A DNA stretch of 64,000 nucleotides from Pseudohongiella spirulinae (GTDB lineage Bacteria > Pseudomonadota > Gammaproteobacteria > Pseudomonadales > Pseudohongiellaceae). Below, piece after piece: positions 26,901-35,199 of this stretch (positions are counted from its first letter, which is position 1; every line of letters begins with the position of its first letter). Below the pieces are notes generated by a model that was not told the origin of the DNA, did not search any database, and worked only from the letters and a program-made list of their open reading frames with translations. Both the position numbers and the translations under genes were made by a program. The stretch spans positions 372,001-436,000 of the forward strand of contig NZ_CP013189.1 of assembly GCF_001444425.1 (NCBI RefSeq). Direction: 5' to 3'.

Positions 26901-28473
26901 GCTTAAAGCCGAACCGGAACCGGACTTGCCGGCTTCGCTGGCCACACAAGCGCTCACAGAAGAAGCCGCTGTGCAGACAATCGTACGGCGTCGCCTGGAT
27001 GTATCTGGCCCTGTTACTGCACTAGCACTGGTCGAGCATAGCGGGATCTCTGCTAAAAAAATAGAACTGGCGCTGATGACGCTGGAGCGTGAAGGTTTTG
27101 TTTTCCGCGGACGTTTCAGCCGCAGCAGTGTGGGGCGCACGGATGACGCTTCATTGCAGTGGTGTGAACGCCGCCTGCTGCAGCGAATTCACCGCTACAC
27201 ACTGGATGCCCACCGAGAGGCCATCAAGCCGGTCTCGTTGCAGGCATACACTTGCTACCTGTTTGAATTGCATGAACTGCGTTGTCAGTCGCTGACGCCC
27301 AGGCCACAGGCATTACCTTCCGCACCTGCCGCGCAGGCCATTCTTGAGCGTACTGTTGAGAGGCTGGATGGCATGGTGGCGCCGGCAGCCGCCTGGGAGG
27401 GCGACATTTTTGCGTCCCGGCTGAGTCTGTATGATCCGTCATGGCTGGATGGCCTGTGCAGCAGTGGCCGGCTGACCTGGGGACGATATTCACAGCCTGC
27501 GCCACTGACGGCTGTGCGTGCTGGCAGCAAGCGCAGTGGTGGTCCCATTAAATCCACCCCCATCACTTTGTCGTCGCGCACCCTGATGCCGGTCTGGCAA
27601 CAACTGGCCGCCAGTGGCGAGCGTGACGGTCCCGATTTGAGTGCCAATGCTGCGCGTGTGCAGGATGACTTGAAACAACATGGCGCCAGCTTTTTCGCGG
27701 AAATCCGCCAGCGAACCGGATTGCTGGCATCTCAGCTTGAGCAGGCACTGTCTGAGCTGGTTGCCGCCGGCCTGCTGACCAGCGACGGTTTCACGGGGCT
27801 GCGCGCCTTATTAACGCCGGATGCACGCAAACCGGCCCTGAATGGCAGTGCCGCCAAAACACGCGGTGGTCGCTCACGTAAAACCGGGTTCAGTGTTGAA
27901 GACGCCGGACGCTGGTCGCTGCTGCGGCGGCCATCGGGGGCAGAGCTAAGCGAAGAAGACCTGGAATCCCTGATTGATGTCTACCTGCAGCGTTGGGGTG
28001 TGCTCAGTCGCCAGATTCTGCAACGAGAAAACTGCGTCCCTGCCTGGCGTGACCTGCTGCCGGTGCTGCGACGCCGCGAGTTGCGCGGTACCTTAAGAGG
28101 CGGGCGTTTTATAGAAGGTCTGGGGGGCGAGCAGTTCACCTTGCCGGAAACGGTGGCACCGCTGCGCGAGCAGGCGCGTAAACTTCGCGAGCTTTCCAGC
28201 TCAAACGCTGGCACGAGTGACTGGGAGTCGTCGACTTACGTTAGTCTCACCGCCACCGATCCGGTCAATCACCTGCCTTTATTCTTGCCGGATGTAAAAC
28301 TGGCGCGCAGCAGTCGCAACCGGGTGCTGTATAAAAACGGCATCCCCATCGCTGTGCTCGATGGCAACACCGTGCGTTTCTTGCGCGAAGTGCCTGCCGA
28401 ACATCAGTGGGCCCTGGAGCAGTTGTTACGCCGCCAGGATGTTAATCCCCGGTTGCGGGCCTACCTTGCCTAG
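23950..28473 (+). CDS. lhr: Large ATP-dependent helicase Lhr
   Basis: 1507 residues, near the E. coli Lhr length (1538). Walker A APTGSGKT (42-49), DEIH box (about 167), IGLSAT (motif III) and FLQRVGRSGHQ (motif VI) define the superfamily 2 core, followed by the winged-helix and Lhr-specific domains and the long C-terminal extension found in bacterial Lhr. The enzyme unwinds RNA-DNA hybrids and may act in DNA repair. Residues about 228-236 (GTEATSVPD) look like an insertion relative to the family and are encoded by a palindrome (24633-24657). A hairpin follows the stop codon. Confidence 0.95.
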   Translation: MSLSSFHPASRAWFEAVLGQPTPAQAEAWPAIQAGKHTLIAAPTGSGKTLAAFYAAIDQLVQEAQQAPLPDQTRILYISPLKALSNDIERNLQQPLAGIEDELFMQCARPAGIRIAVRTGDTPQTERQKMLKKPPHILVTTPESVYLLLTSGQGRNLLRSVTTVIIDEIHAMLGDKRGSHLALSLERLQALIDGQPGAATKKSGTLQRIGLSATQKPIDLVANYLVARGTEATSVPDCVIVDSGHRRQLDIQIEVPSSPLSALMSNEVWGELYERLVELIQQHRTTLVFVNTRRLSERLALALSGRLGSESLYGEGGAALVSSHHGSMSKERRHKAEQQLKAGKLKVLVATASMELGIDIGAVDLVVQFASPHSIATFLQRVGRSGHQVGGTPKGVLFPLTRDDLVECTALVDSIRRGELDKILMPEQPLDILAQQIVAELAARQDEDTAPQSLDELYTLCTRAWPYRNLPREQFDALVQMLADGYSTRLGRRGAWLHLDRIHNRASARRGARLTALTNGGAIPDMFDYQVVLDPDDTVVGSLNEDFALETLPGDIFALGTHAWQMVRVDGLKVRVRDAHGQKPTVPFWFGEGPGRTAELSVSVARLREEIDERLQDAGPSQALNWLKSEVGLPTAAAAQLVEYLHAGRTALGMMPSQQRIVMERFFDEVGDMHVVIHAPFGNRLNKAWGLALRKRFCRTFNFELQAAANEDSIVISLGSVHSFPLEEVFQYLHSNSATDVLTQALLDAPMFEVRWRWNATRSLAIQRNRSGKRVPPQFQRMDAEDLVAQVFPDQIACLENITGKRDVPEHPLVKQTIHDCLTEAMDIDGLLELLRQMENKEIELVALDLREPSPFAQEIINARPYAFLDDAPFEERRTLAIRNRSWVDPAEAGDYSRLDEAAIERVRDEAWPLMRDAEELHDALYCAGFMTPQEVQKNTGAERFLQALVTQGRVCRIAEPEVLKNGLWITAEMLPVFRLLFAGLKAEPEPDLPASLATQALTEEAAVQTIVRRRLDVSGPVTALALVEHSGISAKKIELALMTLEREGFVFRGRFSRSSVGRTDDASLQWCERRLLQRIHRYTLDAHREAIKPVSLQAYTCYLFELHELRCQSLTPRPQALPSAPAAQAILERTVERLDGMVAPAAAWEGDIFASRLSLYDPSWLDGLCSSGRLTWGRYSQPAPLTAVRAGSKRSGGPIKSTPITLSSRTLMPVWQQLAASGERDGPDLSANAARVQDDLKQHGASFFAEIRQRTGLLASQLEQALSELVAAGLLTSDGFTGLRALLTPDARKPALNGSAAKTRGGRSRKTGFSVEDAGRWSLLRRPSGAELSEEDLESLIDVYLQRWGVLSRQILQRENCVPAWRDLLPVLRRRELRGTLRGGRFIEGLGGEQFTLPETVAPLREQARKLRELSSSNAGTSDWESSTYVSLTATDPVNHLPLFLPDVKLARSSRNRVLYKNGIPIAVLDGNTVRFLREVPAEHQWALEQLLRRQDVNPRLRAYLA
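24633..24657. repeat. Palindromic REP-like insert inside lhr
   Basis: GGGGACGGAGG and CCTCCGTCCCC form a perfect 11-bp inverted repeat around CGA. The last 11 bases also occur at 56745-56755 next to the inverted-repeat element after hemY. It encodes residues that sit between conserved helicase stretches IGLSAT...YLVA and CVIVDSGHRR and seem extra compared with family members known to me. It keeps the frame open. Confidence 0.6.
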
Positions 28474-28491
28474 CAGCCTGCAAGCAGGCTG
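28474..28491 (+). terminator. Hairpin after lhr
   Basis: CAGCCTGC AA GCAGGCTG forms a perfect 8-bp stem starting at the base after the lhr stop codon. No run of T follows, so it may be a factor-dependent terminator or an RNA-stabilising hairpin. Confidence 0.4.
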
Positions 28492-28695
28492 TCAGGCTCG
28501 GGCAATTGATCAAGCGGCCTCGACTTTCAGAATCATCATTAAATCCATTCATGTTTTGTCGGGTAGTGATCGAGTCGGGGCAGAACTCGCGTGTGATCTA
28601 TTCACAAAATTTTCACGTAAACGGGGACTACATCAGGACATCATTTTGTTCCACGACACACCATTTTTTGTAAGACACATTAGAGGAAAGTTCAA

Positions 28696-29526
28696 TTGAA
28701 AAAATTTACAGGTTCAGTGTTAGCGGCAATTGTAATCAATACAGTCGCCTTTCAGCCTGCACTGGCTCAGGAAGAAGGAACCGCGCTGGTGCCATTGCCC
28801 TCACTCGACGATTTTACCAGGGGTGAAGATGGCTGGGCATTCGGGCTGGGCCTGGGCGTTGAGTACGAGACTGCCTACGAAGGCTCGGATGAGTTCGGCT
28901 TTGAAGCGCAGCCGGCAGGCGCCATTCAGTGGCGCAGAGGCGATAATATCTTCTACTTTGCGGGTGAAGCACTGGGTTGGCGTGGACTGCGTTCCGACAC
29001 CTGGCTGTTCGAGGCCACCGTCGCCTTTGATGAAGGACGCGAAGAAGGTGACTCCGATAAGGGCCGATTGAACGGGCTCGGTAATACGGAAGAAGGTACT
29101 GAGTTTGTGCTGCAGGCGCGCCGTGCTTTTGACAACGACTGGCGTTACTGGCTGGATGGTCGGGTCATCACTGGAGATAACGGAAACCTGGGGGTTTTTG
29201 GTGCGGGTCGACGTTTTGGCGAAACGCGTGATGGGACTGGATCTGAGCTTGGCATCGTGGCGGTTTTTAATGACAGCAAACGTGCCAACAGAGATTTTGG
29301 CATCACCGCAAGCCAGTCTGCTGCATCGGGGCTGAATGCGACTAACCTGAGTGGAGGATTTCGTTCAATCGGTATTAATTACACCTATCGTAATTACATC
29401 AACAAAAATTGGCAGATTTTTGGCGAGGTTTTCTATGAGCACTTCAGCAGCGACATCAGACGCAGTCCGATTGCGCGCAGCAATTATGAGGCTGAAGTAG
29501 GTATAGGGTTCATCTACGTATTCTGA
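28696..29526 (+). CDS. MipA/OmpV family outer-membrane protein
   Basis: 276 residues starting with TTG at 28696, supported by GAGGAAAG 5 bp upstream and by the signal peptide that begins there (KKFTGSVLAAIVINTVAFQPALAQ). The mature chain alternates polar and hydrophobic residues as in beta-barrels, has the family opening WAFGLGLGVEYETAYEGSD, and ends in GIGFIYVF with a terminal Phe, the outer-membrane insertion signal. MipA/OmpV proteins are outer-membrane barrels, one of which scaffolds murein enzymes; the substrate or partner here is unknown. 222 bp separate it from lhr; no other gene is seen in that gap. Confidence 0.82.
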   Translation: MKKFTGSVLAAIVINTVAFQPALAQEEGTALVPLPSLDDFTRGEDGWAFGLGLGVEYETAYEGSDEFGFEAQPAGAIQWRRGDNIFYFAGEALGWRGLRSDTWLFEATVAFDEGREEGDSDKGRLNGLGNTEEGTEFVLQARRAFDNDWRYWLDGRVITGDNGNLGVFGAGRRFGETRDGTGSELGIVAVFNDSKRANRDFGITASQSAASGLNATNLSGGFRSIGINYTYRNYINKNWQIFGEVFYEHFSSDIRRSPIARSNYEAEVGIGFIYVF

Positions 29527-29624
29527 GCCACCAGCTTGTTGCACTGACGGACGCCGGCATTGCCGGCGTTTCTGTTTCCGCAACTTGTGCTAATCTCCGT
29601 CTATCACTGAACGGAGAAGCTGCC

Positions 29625-32057
29625 ATGTTGTCACCCGCCCGCCATTACGCATTTTTACTGCTGTGCCTTACTCTGAGTTTCGCCCTGCCAGCTCACGCCC
29701 AGCAAAGCTGGAACGATCTGATCGACGGTGCTGATCACCAAACCGGCTTTTTTGACTTCTACTACAAACCGGACACCGGGCAGTTGCTGCTACAGGTCAA
29801 CCGCTGGAATGAAGATTTCCTCTATGCCAATTCCTTGTCCACCGGCATCGGTTCCAATGATATTGGCCTGGATCGCGGGCAGGTGGGCAGCAGCCGGGTG
29901 GTGCGTTTTGAACGCCATGGCAATAAGGTATTCCTTAAACAGATCAATCTGGCCTATCGGGCCGAATCGGACAGTGCCGCCGAGCGCCTGTCGGTGACAG
30001 AAGCCTTTGCCGAATCCATTCTGGCAGGGTTCACGGTGCTGGCTGTACAAGGCGATGCCGTACTGATTGACCTGACGGACTTCCTGCTCACTGACGCGCA
30101 TGGGGTCAGCACCACCTTGCAGCGCAGTCAGCAGGGCAGTTACAGCGTGGATAAATCGCGCTCGGCCGTGTATCTGGACCGCACCCGAAACTTTCCCTTG
30201 AATACCGAGCTGGAGGCGCAGTTGACCTTTACCGGTACACAACCCGGTGCCTGGGTGCGTTCGGTAACACCCACACCCGAAGCCATTACAGTGCGCCAGC
30301 ATCACTCCTTTGTGCAACTGCCGGATGACAACTATCAGCCACGCGCCTTTCACCCGGCATCGGGTTACTGGTCGCGCAGCTATATGGACTTTGCTGCACC
30401 CATCAATGAAGACATGACACGCCGCTATATTTCCCGTCACCGTCTGGAGAAACGTGATCCCACAGCGGCACGCAGCGAGCCGGTTGAGCCGATCATTTAT
30501 TATCTGGATCCGGGCGTGCCCGAACCGGTGCGCAGTGCCCTGCTGGATGGTGCGCGCTGGTGGAATGCCGCCTTTGAGGCGATCGGATTTATTGATGCCT
30601 TCCGCGTGGAAATTCTGCCGGAAGATGCCGATCCCATGGACATTCGGTACAATGTGATTCAATGGGTGCACCGCTCGACTCGAGGCTGGTCCTATGGTTC
30701 CAGTGTGACCGATCCCCGCACGGGCGAAATTATCAAGGGCAAGGTGACACTGGGTTCATTGCGTGTCCGTCAGGACTACCGTATTGCCCAGTCGCTGATT
30801 GGTCTGGCTGGCGAAGGCTCCGATGAGGCCATACAGGAATTGGCACTGGCCCGTATTCGCCAACTGTCAGCGCATGAAGTGGGCCATACGCTGGGTATTG
30901 CCCACAATTTTGCGGCCAGTGTGAACGATCGCGCCTCCGTGATGGACTACCCGCATCCGCTGCTGGATGTCACCGATCAGGGTGTGCTGAATGCACTGGA
31001 TGCCTATGATGTGGGACTTGGCACCTGGGATTTCCAAACCATCAAATATGGGTATTCTCAATATGCGTCGCCGCAGGATGAAGCTGCTGGGCTTGCAGCC
31101 ATTCTGCAGGAAAACCGTGATGCTGGTCTTCTGTACATAACAGATCTGGATAGTCGTGCTGAAGGAGGTTCACATCCGCTCTCGCATTTGTGGGATAACG
31201 GTGCTGATCCGGTGGAAGAATTGCAACGGCTGCTGGATGTGCGACGTGCTGCCCTGAATCGTTTCGGGCCAGGCAATCTGCGCGTGGGTGAGCCCTACGG
31301 TGAGCTGGAAGATGTGCTTGTGCCACTCTACCTGTTGCATCGCTACCAGGTTGAGGCTGTACATCGCCTTGTTGGTGGCACCTTCTACGAGTATTCAGTT
31401 TATGAAGGTGAGGCCACGTCTTCTGATCAGGTCATTCCGGTGAATACCGACGATCAAATGCGAGCGTTGGATGCACTGCTGCAGACTCTGGAACCGGAAG
31501 TCCTGACCCTATCGCCGGACATTCTTGCGCTGATCCCGCCCCGCGCACCCGGTTATGGTCGCAACCGGGAAAGTTTCCCCTTGCGCACATCCCTGGGGCT
31601 GGATTTTGTCACCATCGCTGAAACCGCTGCCGATCATACGATTACCGGTATCCTGCAAGCCGAGCGGCTGACGCGCATCAACAACCTGAACATGCTGGAC
31701 AGCAGTCTGCCTTCGCTGCCGGTTGTGCTGGTGCGGGTGCTGGATGCCACCGTGCGGGCAAATCCGCAGCAGGGCGCCAACGGAGCAGTGCAACGTGCCG
31801 TCAACAACGTGGTGATTTATCGAATGCTGGGCCTGCTGCGTTCGGATCGCGTGGACAATCAGGTCAAGGCCGCCATCAACCTGCAACTGCGCAGGTTGGA
31901 AGACTGGCTGGAAGATGCCGCTGATGACAGTGCCCATCCTGAGTGGCAGGCACATTACCAGCTCGCACAGGATGAAATTGAAAACTGGCTGGATCGTGGG
32001 GGTGAAAACAGCCTGTTGAGTGCGCCGCTGCCCATGCCGCCGGGTGCGCCGATATGA
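29625..32057 (+). CDS. Exported zinc-dependent metalloprotease (DUF5117/DUF4953 type)
   Basis: 810 residues with a signal peptide ending AHA-Q (about 25). The zinc site is HEVGHTLGIAHNF (H417), a metzincin-style HExxHxxGxxHN, followed by the Met-turn SVMDYPHP. The N-terminal half (GFFDFYYKPDTGQLLLQV, RVVRFERHGNKVFL) matches the DUF5117 module and the part after the catalytic site matches DUF4953. Members are large periplasmic or secreted peptidases with unknown targets. The stop overlaps the start of a tiny lipoprotein gene, suggesting that the two are made together. Confidence 0.86.
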   Translation: MLSPARHYAFLLLCLTLSFALPAHAQQSWNDLIDGADHQTGFFDFYYKPDTGQLLLQVNRWNEDFLYANSLSTGIGSNDIGLDRGQVGSSRVVRFERHGNKVFLKQINLAYRAESDSAAERLSVTEAFAESILAGFTVLAVQGDAVLIDLTDFLLTDAHGVSTTLQRSQQGSYSVDKSRSAVYLDRTRNFPLNTELEAQLTFTGTQPGAWVRSVTPTPEAITVRQHHSFVQLPDDNYQPRAFHPASGYWSRSYMDFAAPINEDMTRRYISRHRLEKRDPTAARSEPVEPIIYYLDPGVPEPVRSALLDGARWWNAAFEAIGFIDAFRVEILPEDADPMDIRYNVIQWVHRSTRGWSYGSSVTDPRTGEIIKGKVTLGSLRVRQDYRIAQSLIGLAGEGSDEAIQELALARIRQLSAHEVGHTLGIAHNFAASVNDRASVMDYPHPLLDVTDQGVLNALDAYDVGLGTWDFQTIKYGYSQYASPQDEAAGLAAILQENRDAGLLYITDLDSRAEGGSHPLSHLWDNGADPVEELQRLLDVRRAALNRFGPGNLRVGEPYGELEDVLVPLYLLHRYQVEAVHRLVGGTFYEYSVYEGEATSSDQVIPVNTDDQMRALDALLQTLEPEVLTLSPDILALIPPRAPGYGRNRESFPLRTSLGLDFVTIAETAADHTITGILQAERLTRINNLNMLDSSLPSLPVVLVRVLDATVRANPQQGANGAVQRAVNNVVIYRMLGLLRSDRVDNQVKAAINLQLRRLEDWLEDAADDSAHPEWQAHYQLAQDEIENWLDRGGENSLLSAPLPMPPGAPI

Positions 32058-32251
32058 AACCAATGGTATACATACTGTTTTTAGTGCTTTTTGTCGGTTG
32101 CTCAAATCGGGGAATCTATGAGTCTTTGCAAACCCGGCAAAAATTTGAGTGTGGCAGGGTGCCCATGTCACAGCTTGAGCAGTGCCTGGACAGGGCAGGC
32201 ATAAGCTATGATGAGTATCAAAGAAGTATCAACAGCAGCAGTATCGATTGA
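32054..32251 (+). CDS. Small lipoprotein coupled to the metalloprotease
   Basis: 65 residues. The ATG overlaps the metalloprotease stop as ATGA, a sign of translational coupling. A lipoprotein signal with lipobox LFVGC (C16) is clear; the mature part is only about 50 residues, contains two further Cys (in FECGRVP and EQCLDRAG) spaced for a possible disulfide and no known domain. Position +2 is Ser, consistent with outer-membrane sorting. I do not recognise the family. It might be an inhibitor, chaperone or anchor for the protease (inference from position only). Confidence 0.6.
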   Translation: MKPMVYILFLVLFVGCSNRGIYESLQTRQKFECGRVPMSQLEQCLDRAGISYDEYQRSINSSSID

Positions 32252-32524
32252 CCTCCAGCAACAATAACAATTGACAGGAGTGATTATCATGAAGATGACA
32301 ATAGCAGGCCAGTGTCTGGGCCATGATGCCGGTCTGGTATCACTTGGCCTTCCTGCTGCTTATTGTTCCAGTGGTGTGGGTGGGTTCGCGTCTACGGAAT
32401 GCCGGATAGCGGGGCGAGGGCGGGTTAATCTGCCAAGGGCGGCATTGCCGGCCCGATAAATTGGCGGTGTCTCTCCGTTGGGCACTATGGCAAAATGTGA
32501 TTTTTAGCTGCCAAGAGACGCGTC

Positions 32525-33208
32525 GTGAAAAACCTGTTTGAACTCGCCCAGCCCGTATTGCCAATCGTTAGCACGGACCAGCAATTCCCCATCAATCGCG
32601 TCTTCTGCGTGGGCCGCAATTATGCGGAACATGCCAAAGAAATGGGTGCAGACCCGAGCCGCGAAGCGCCCTTTTTCTTCAGTAAACCTGCCTGTGCCGT
32701 GTTTGTGCCATCGGGCGAGGTGCCCTACCCGCCGCGCACCCAGGATCTGCATCACGAAGGTGAACTGGTTGTCGCGCTGCATAAGGGCGGCCGCAATCTG
32801 ACCCTGGAGCAGGCGCGCGAGGCCGTCTATGGCTACGCTGTCGGAGTTGATTTCACGCGCCGTGATCTGCAGGGGGAAGCTAAAAAGCAGGGGCGCCCCT
32901 GGGATGTGTCAAAGGGCTTTGATGCCTCCGGTCCAGTGTCGCCGCTGGTGCCCAAAACACAATCCGGCTGGCTGGAAAAAGGCAGTATCACCTTGTCGGT
33001 TAACGGGCAGCCGCGTCAGCAGGGCGATCTGTCTGACATGATCTGGAAGGTGGATGAAATTATTGCCGAGCTGTCCACCTATTACATATTAACGGCGGGC
33101 GATTTGATTTTTACCGGCACGCCGGCTGGAGTCAGCGCAGTGGAGCTTGGAGATGAGGTACTGGTGCAAATAGCAGGGGTCGGTGAGCTGCGCTTCAAAA
33201 TGGTGTAA
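32525..33208 (+). CDS. Fumarylacetoacetate hydrolase family protein
   Basis: 227 residues starting with GTG at 32525, which has AAGAGA upstream. VFCVGRNYAEHAKEMG, the metal ligands in LHHEGELVV and GVDFTRRDLQ, and LIFTGTPAGVS are signatures of the small FAH family (YcgM/FAHD1 type). Such enzymes hydrolyse or decarboxylate acylpyruvates and oxaloacetate. There is no aromatic-degradation cluster around it, so an acylpyruvase or oxaloacetate-clearing role is most likely. The 273 bp before it hold only a doubtful short frame (see findings). Confidence 0.88.
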   Translation: MKNLFELAQPVLPIVSTDQQFPINRVFCVGRNYAEHAKEMGADPSREAPFFFSKPACAVFVPSGEVPYPPRTQDLHHEGELVVALHKGGRNLTLEQAREAVYGYAVGVDFTRRDLQGEAKKQGRPWDVSKGFDASGPVSPLVPKTQSGWLEKGSITLSVNGQPRQQGDLSDMIWKVDEIIAELSTYYILTAGDLIFTGTPAGVSAVELGDEVLVQIAGVGELRFKMV

Positions 33209-33258
33209 GAGGCTACGGGGGGCAGGGGCAGCGCACAGTCGCTTGCCACACGTGCCTG

Positions 33259-33708
33259 TTATTGCTGATCGTCAGTCACCGCCGGCAATCCCGCAAACCA
33301 GCTCTCCAGAATCAGCCGCGCGGCGATGCTGTCCACGGCTTCGTCGCGATTGCCGCGCAGGATTTCACCACGTGCCTCAAAGGATGTCAGTCGTTCATCA
33401 ATACCAAAACAGGGTTTGTGCAGGCGGCCTTCCAGGCGCTTGCCAAATTTGCGGGCCCGCAGCGTCAGTTCGCTCTCACTGTCATCCATGTTGAAAGGCA
33501 GCCCGACCACAAAGGCATCGGGTTGCCAGATTTTGACCAGGGCTTCCAGAGCAGTCCAGTCGGGAATGCCGTCGCGGGCAGGGATGAGATCCAGCGCCTG
33601 CGCCGTGCCTGTGATGCTTTGCCCCGCAGCGACGCCGATGCGTTTGGTGCCGAAGTCAAAGGCCAGCACAGTCAGCGGCTGGCGAACTTTCTGCGGATAA
33701 ACGTCCAC
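33259..33708 (-). CDS. ruvX: RuvX/YqgF pre-16S rRNA nuclease family protein
   Basis: 149 residues, GTG start at 33708, 7 bp after the yqgE stop. The RNase H-like fold shows AFDFGTKRIGVA (D17), VVGLPFNMDD, DERLTS and a final acidic site near DSIAARLILE. E. coli YqgF trims the 5' end of 16S rRNA. The order ruvX-yqgE-tonB-gshB equals that of Pseudomonas aeruginosa. Confidence 0.94.
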   Translation of the reverse strand: MDVYPQKVRQPLTVLAFDFGTKRIGVAAGQSITGTAQALDLIPARDGIPDWTALEALVKIWQPDAFVVGLPFNMDDSESELTLRARKFGKRLEGRLHKPCFGIDERLTSFEARGEILRGNRDEAVDSIAARLILESWFAGLPAVTDDQQ

Positions 33709-33715
33709 CAGCGAC

Positions 33716-34315
33716 TCAGGAATGGCCGGTCAGTGATGACAGTTGGCTGAGGCTGACACCCAGCACCCCGGCGGCCGCTGACGCCATATTGTCATAGTCC
33801 TTTGAGAATAAAATGGCCGGATCGGCCGGCACTGTCAGCCAGGCATTGTCGATGATCTCGCGCTCCAGTTGACCGCCTTCCCAGCCGGCGCAGCCCAGGG
33901 CAATGATGTATTGATCGGGTCCTTCGCCTTTGGCGATGGCCTCCAGTATGTCTCTGGACATGGAGATACTGACGTCATCATTCGCCGCCATGGTGTATTC
34001 CCACTCTGTCCCGGCCGGGTGAATGATAAATCCTTTATGGCGCTCGACCGGTCCGCCAGACATGACTTTCTCTTCATTCAGTCGGCCGTCAAGCTCCGGG
34101 TTGACGGTGATTTTGAGCTCATTCATGAGGTCGGTCACCGGCAGGCGAGCAGGGCGGTTGATAACCACCCCCAGTGCTCCATCGGCATTGTGTTTCCAGA
34201 TGTAGGTGACCGAACCATTAAAGTGCGGGTCGCGCAGCTGGGGCATGGCAATCAGAAAATGATGCTCCAGGCTGCTGGCGTTTTCTTCCAGAGGTCGATT
34301 CATACTACCCATCAT
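33716..34315 (-). CDS. yqgE: YqgE/AlgH family protein
   Basis: 199 residues. HHFLIAMPQLRDPHFNGSVTYI, GALGVVINRP and LGCAGWEGGQLEREI are the conserved blocks of the UPF0301/YqgE (AlgH) family. The biochemical role is not established; in Pseudomonas algH was linked to alginate regulation. The ATG may be either of two near the start (34315 or 34303). It lies between tonB and ruvX on one transcript-like run. Confidence 0.93.
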   Translation of the reverse strand: MMGSMNRPLEENASSLEHHFLIAMPQLRDPHFNGSVTYIWKHNADGALGVVINRPARLPVTDLMNELKITVNPELDGRLNEEKVMSGGPVERHKGFIIHPAGTEWEYTMAANDDVSISMSRDILEAIAKGEGPDQYIIALGCAGWEGGQLEREIIDNAWLTVPADPAILFSKDYDNMASAAAGVLGVSLSQLSSLTGHS

Positions 34316-34324
34316 TTGATCTCC

Positions 34325-35173
34325 TCATTGGCTGCTGAATGCATTACCGGGTCTAAAACGCCATGTGCGGATGATTTCCAGAATATCAACCTCGCCGCGT
34401 AATTCTTCGGGGAACGGATCGAACGGTGCGGCGAGTTGCACAATATCCACCGCCGCCAGATCCAGTACCGGATGACCGGAACCCTGTAAAATTCTTATCT
34501 CCGCCACGCTGCCGTCCGGTCGCAAGGCAACCATCATGCGCAAGCTGCCAAATATCTCATTTTGGCGGGCTTCTTCAGGGTAATGCTGGTTGCCCACCAG
34601 TTCAATCTGTTTTCGCCAGTTGTCCAGATACAGGGCATCGTGACGCTGCTGGGTGGAGGCGGAAGACAGCGTATAACGGCGGGGTCGTTTGGCATAGGCC
34701 TGCTGCTGCAGGTCGAGTTGGGCCTGCAGACTGGCGATGGCCATGGCGATTTCCTGTGGGCTGGAGTGTTCGGACAGGTTCTGGCTGCTATCCTCATTCA
34801 GAGATTCAACGTCCTGGCTGATCTGCTGGTCCGCTCTGGTGCTGGTGACAACGCGGGTATCTTGCTGCTGTCTGGCATCCGGTGCAGGGGTCGGAATTGG
34901 CTGTACCTCCTGAATGACATCACTGTTAATCGGAGATTCAAACGGGGTCGCGGGCGCGGCGGCATCATCCAGATCTCCGCTGCCCTGTTGATTAGCCTGG
35001 GCTATAAAATCGGCCTGCTCTGGCGCCTGCTCGCTGCGAAACTGTGCCAGAGTGATTTCAATGGCCGGTGTTGATGGGCGCTCGCTCATAAAGCTGAATC
35101 CGACCCCGGCGATGACAATGACATGCAGGCAGGCAGAGATAAATACTGTAAAACCAAAGCGTTCTGATTCCAT
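34325..35173 (-). CDS. TonB-family energy transducer
   Basis: 282 residues. One N-terminal membrane helix (about 8-28), a long Gln/Pro/Asp-rich linker, then a C-terminal TonB domain (about 190-280) with YPEEARQNEIFGSLRMMVAL and GSVAEIRILQGSGHPVLD. It resembles TonB3 of Pseudomonas aeruginosa, which occupies the same position between yqgE and gshB and is needed for twitching motility there. It spans the periplasm and transmits proton-motive energy to outer-membrane partners. No exbBD nearby. Confidence 0.87.
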   Translation of the reverse strand: MESERFGFTVFISACLHVIVIAGVGFSFMSERPSTPAIEITLAQFRSEQAPEQADFIAQANQQGSGDLDDAAAPATPFESPINSDVIQEVQPIPTPAPDARQQQDTRVVTSTRADQQISQDVESLNEDSSQNLSEHSSPQEIAMAIASLQAQLDLQQQAYAKRPRRYTLSSASTQQRHDALYLDNWRKQIELVGNQHYPEEARQNEIFGSLRMMVALRPDGSVAEIRILQGSGHPVLDLAAVDIVQLAAPFDPFPEELRGEVDILEIIRTWRFRPGNAFSSQ

Positions 35174-35199
35174 AAGGTTTTATATCGGACCAGCCAGGA

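Noticed and set aside
32271-32459. 62-codon forward frame with a good ribosome site
   Set aside because: Cys/Gly-rich text without conserved features; only a short membrane-like stretch in another frame seemed worth noting.
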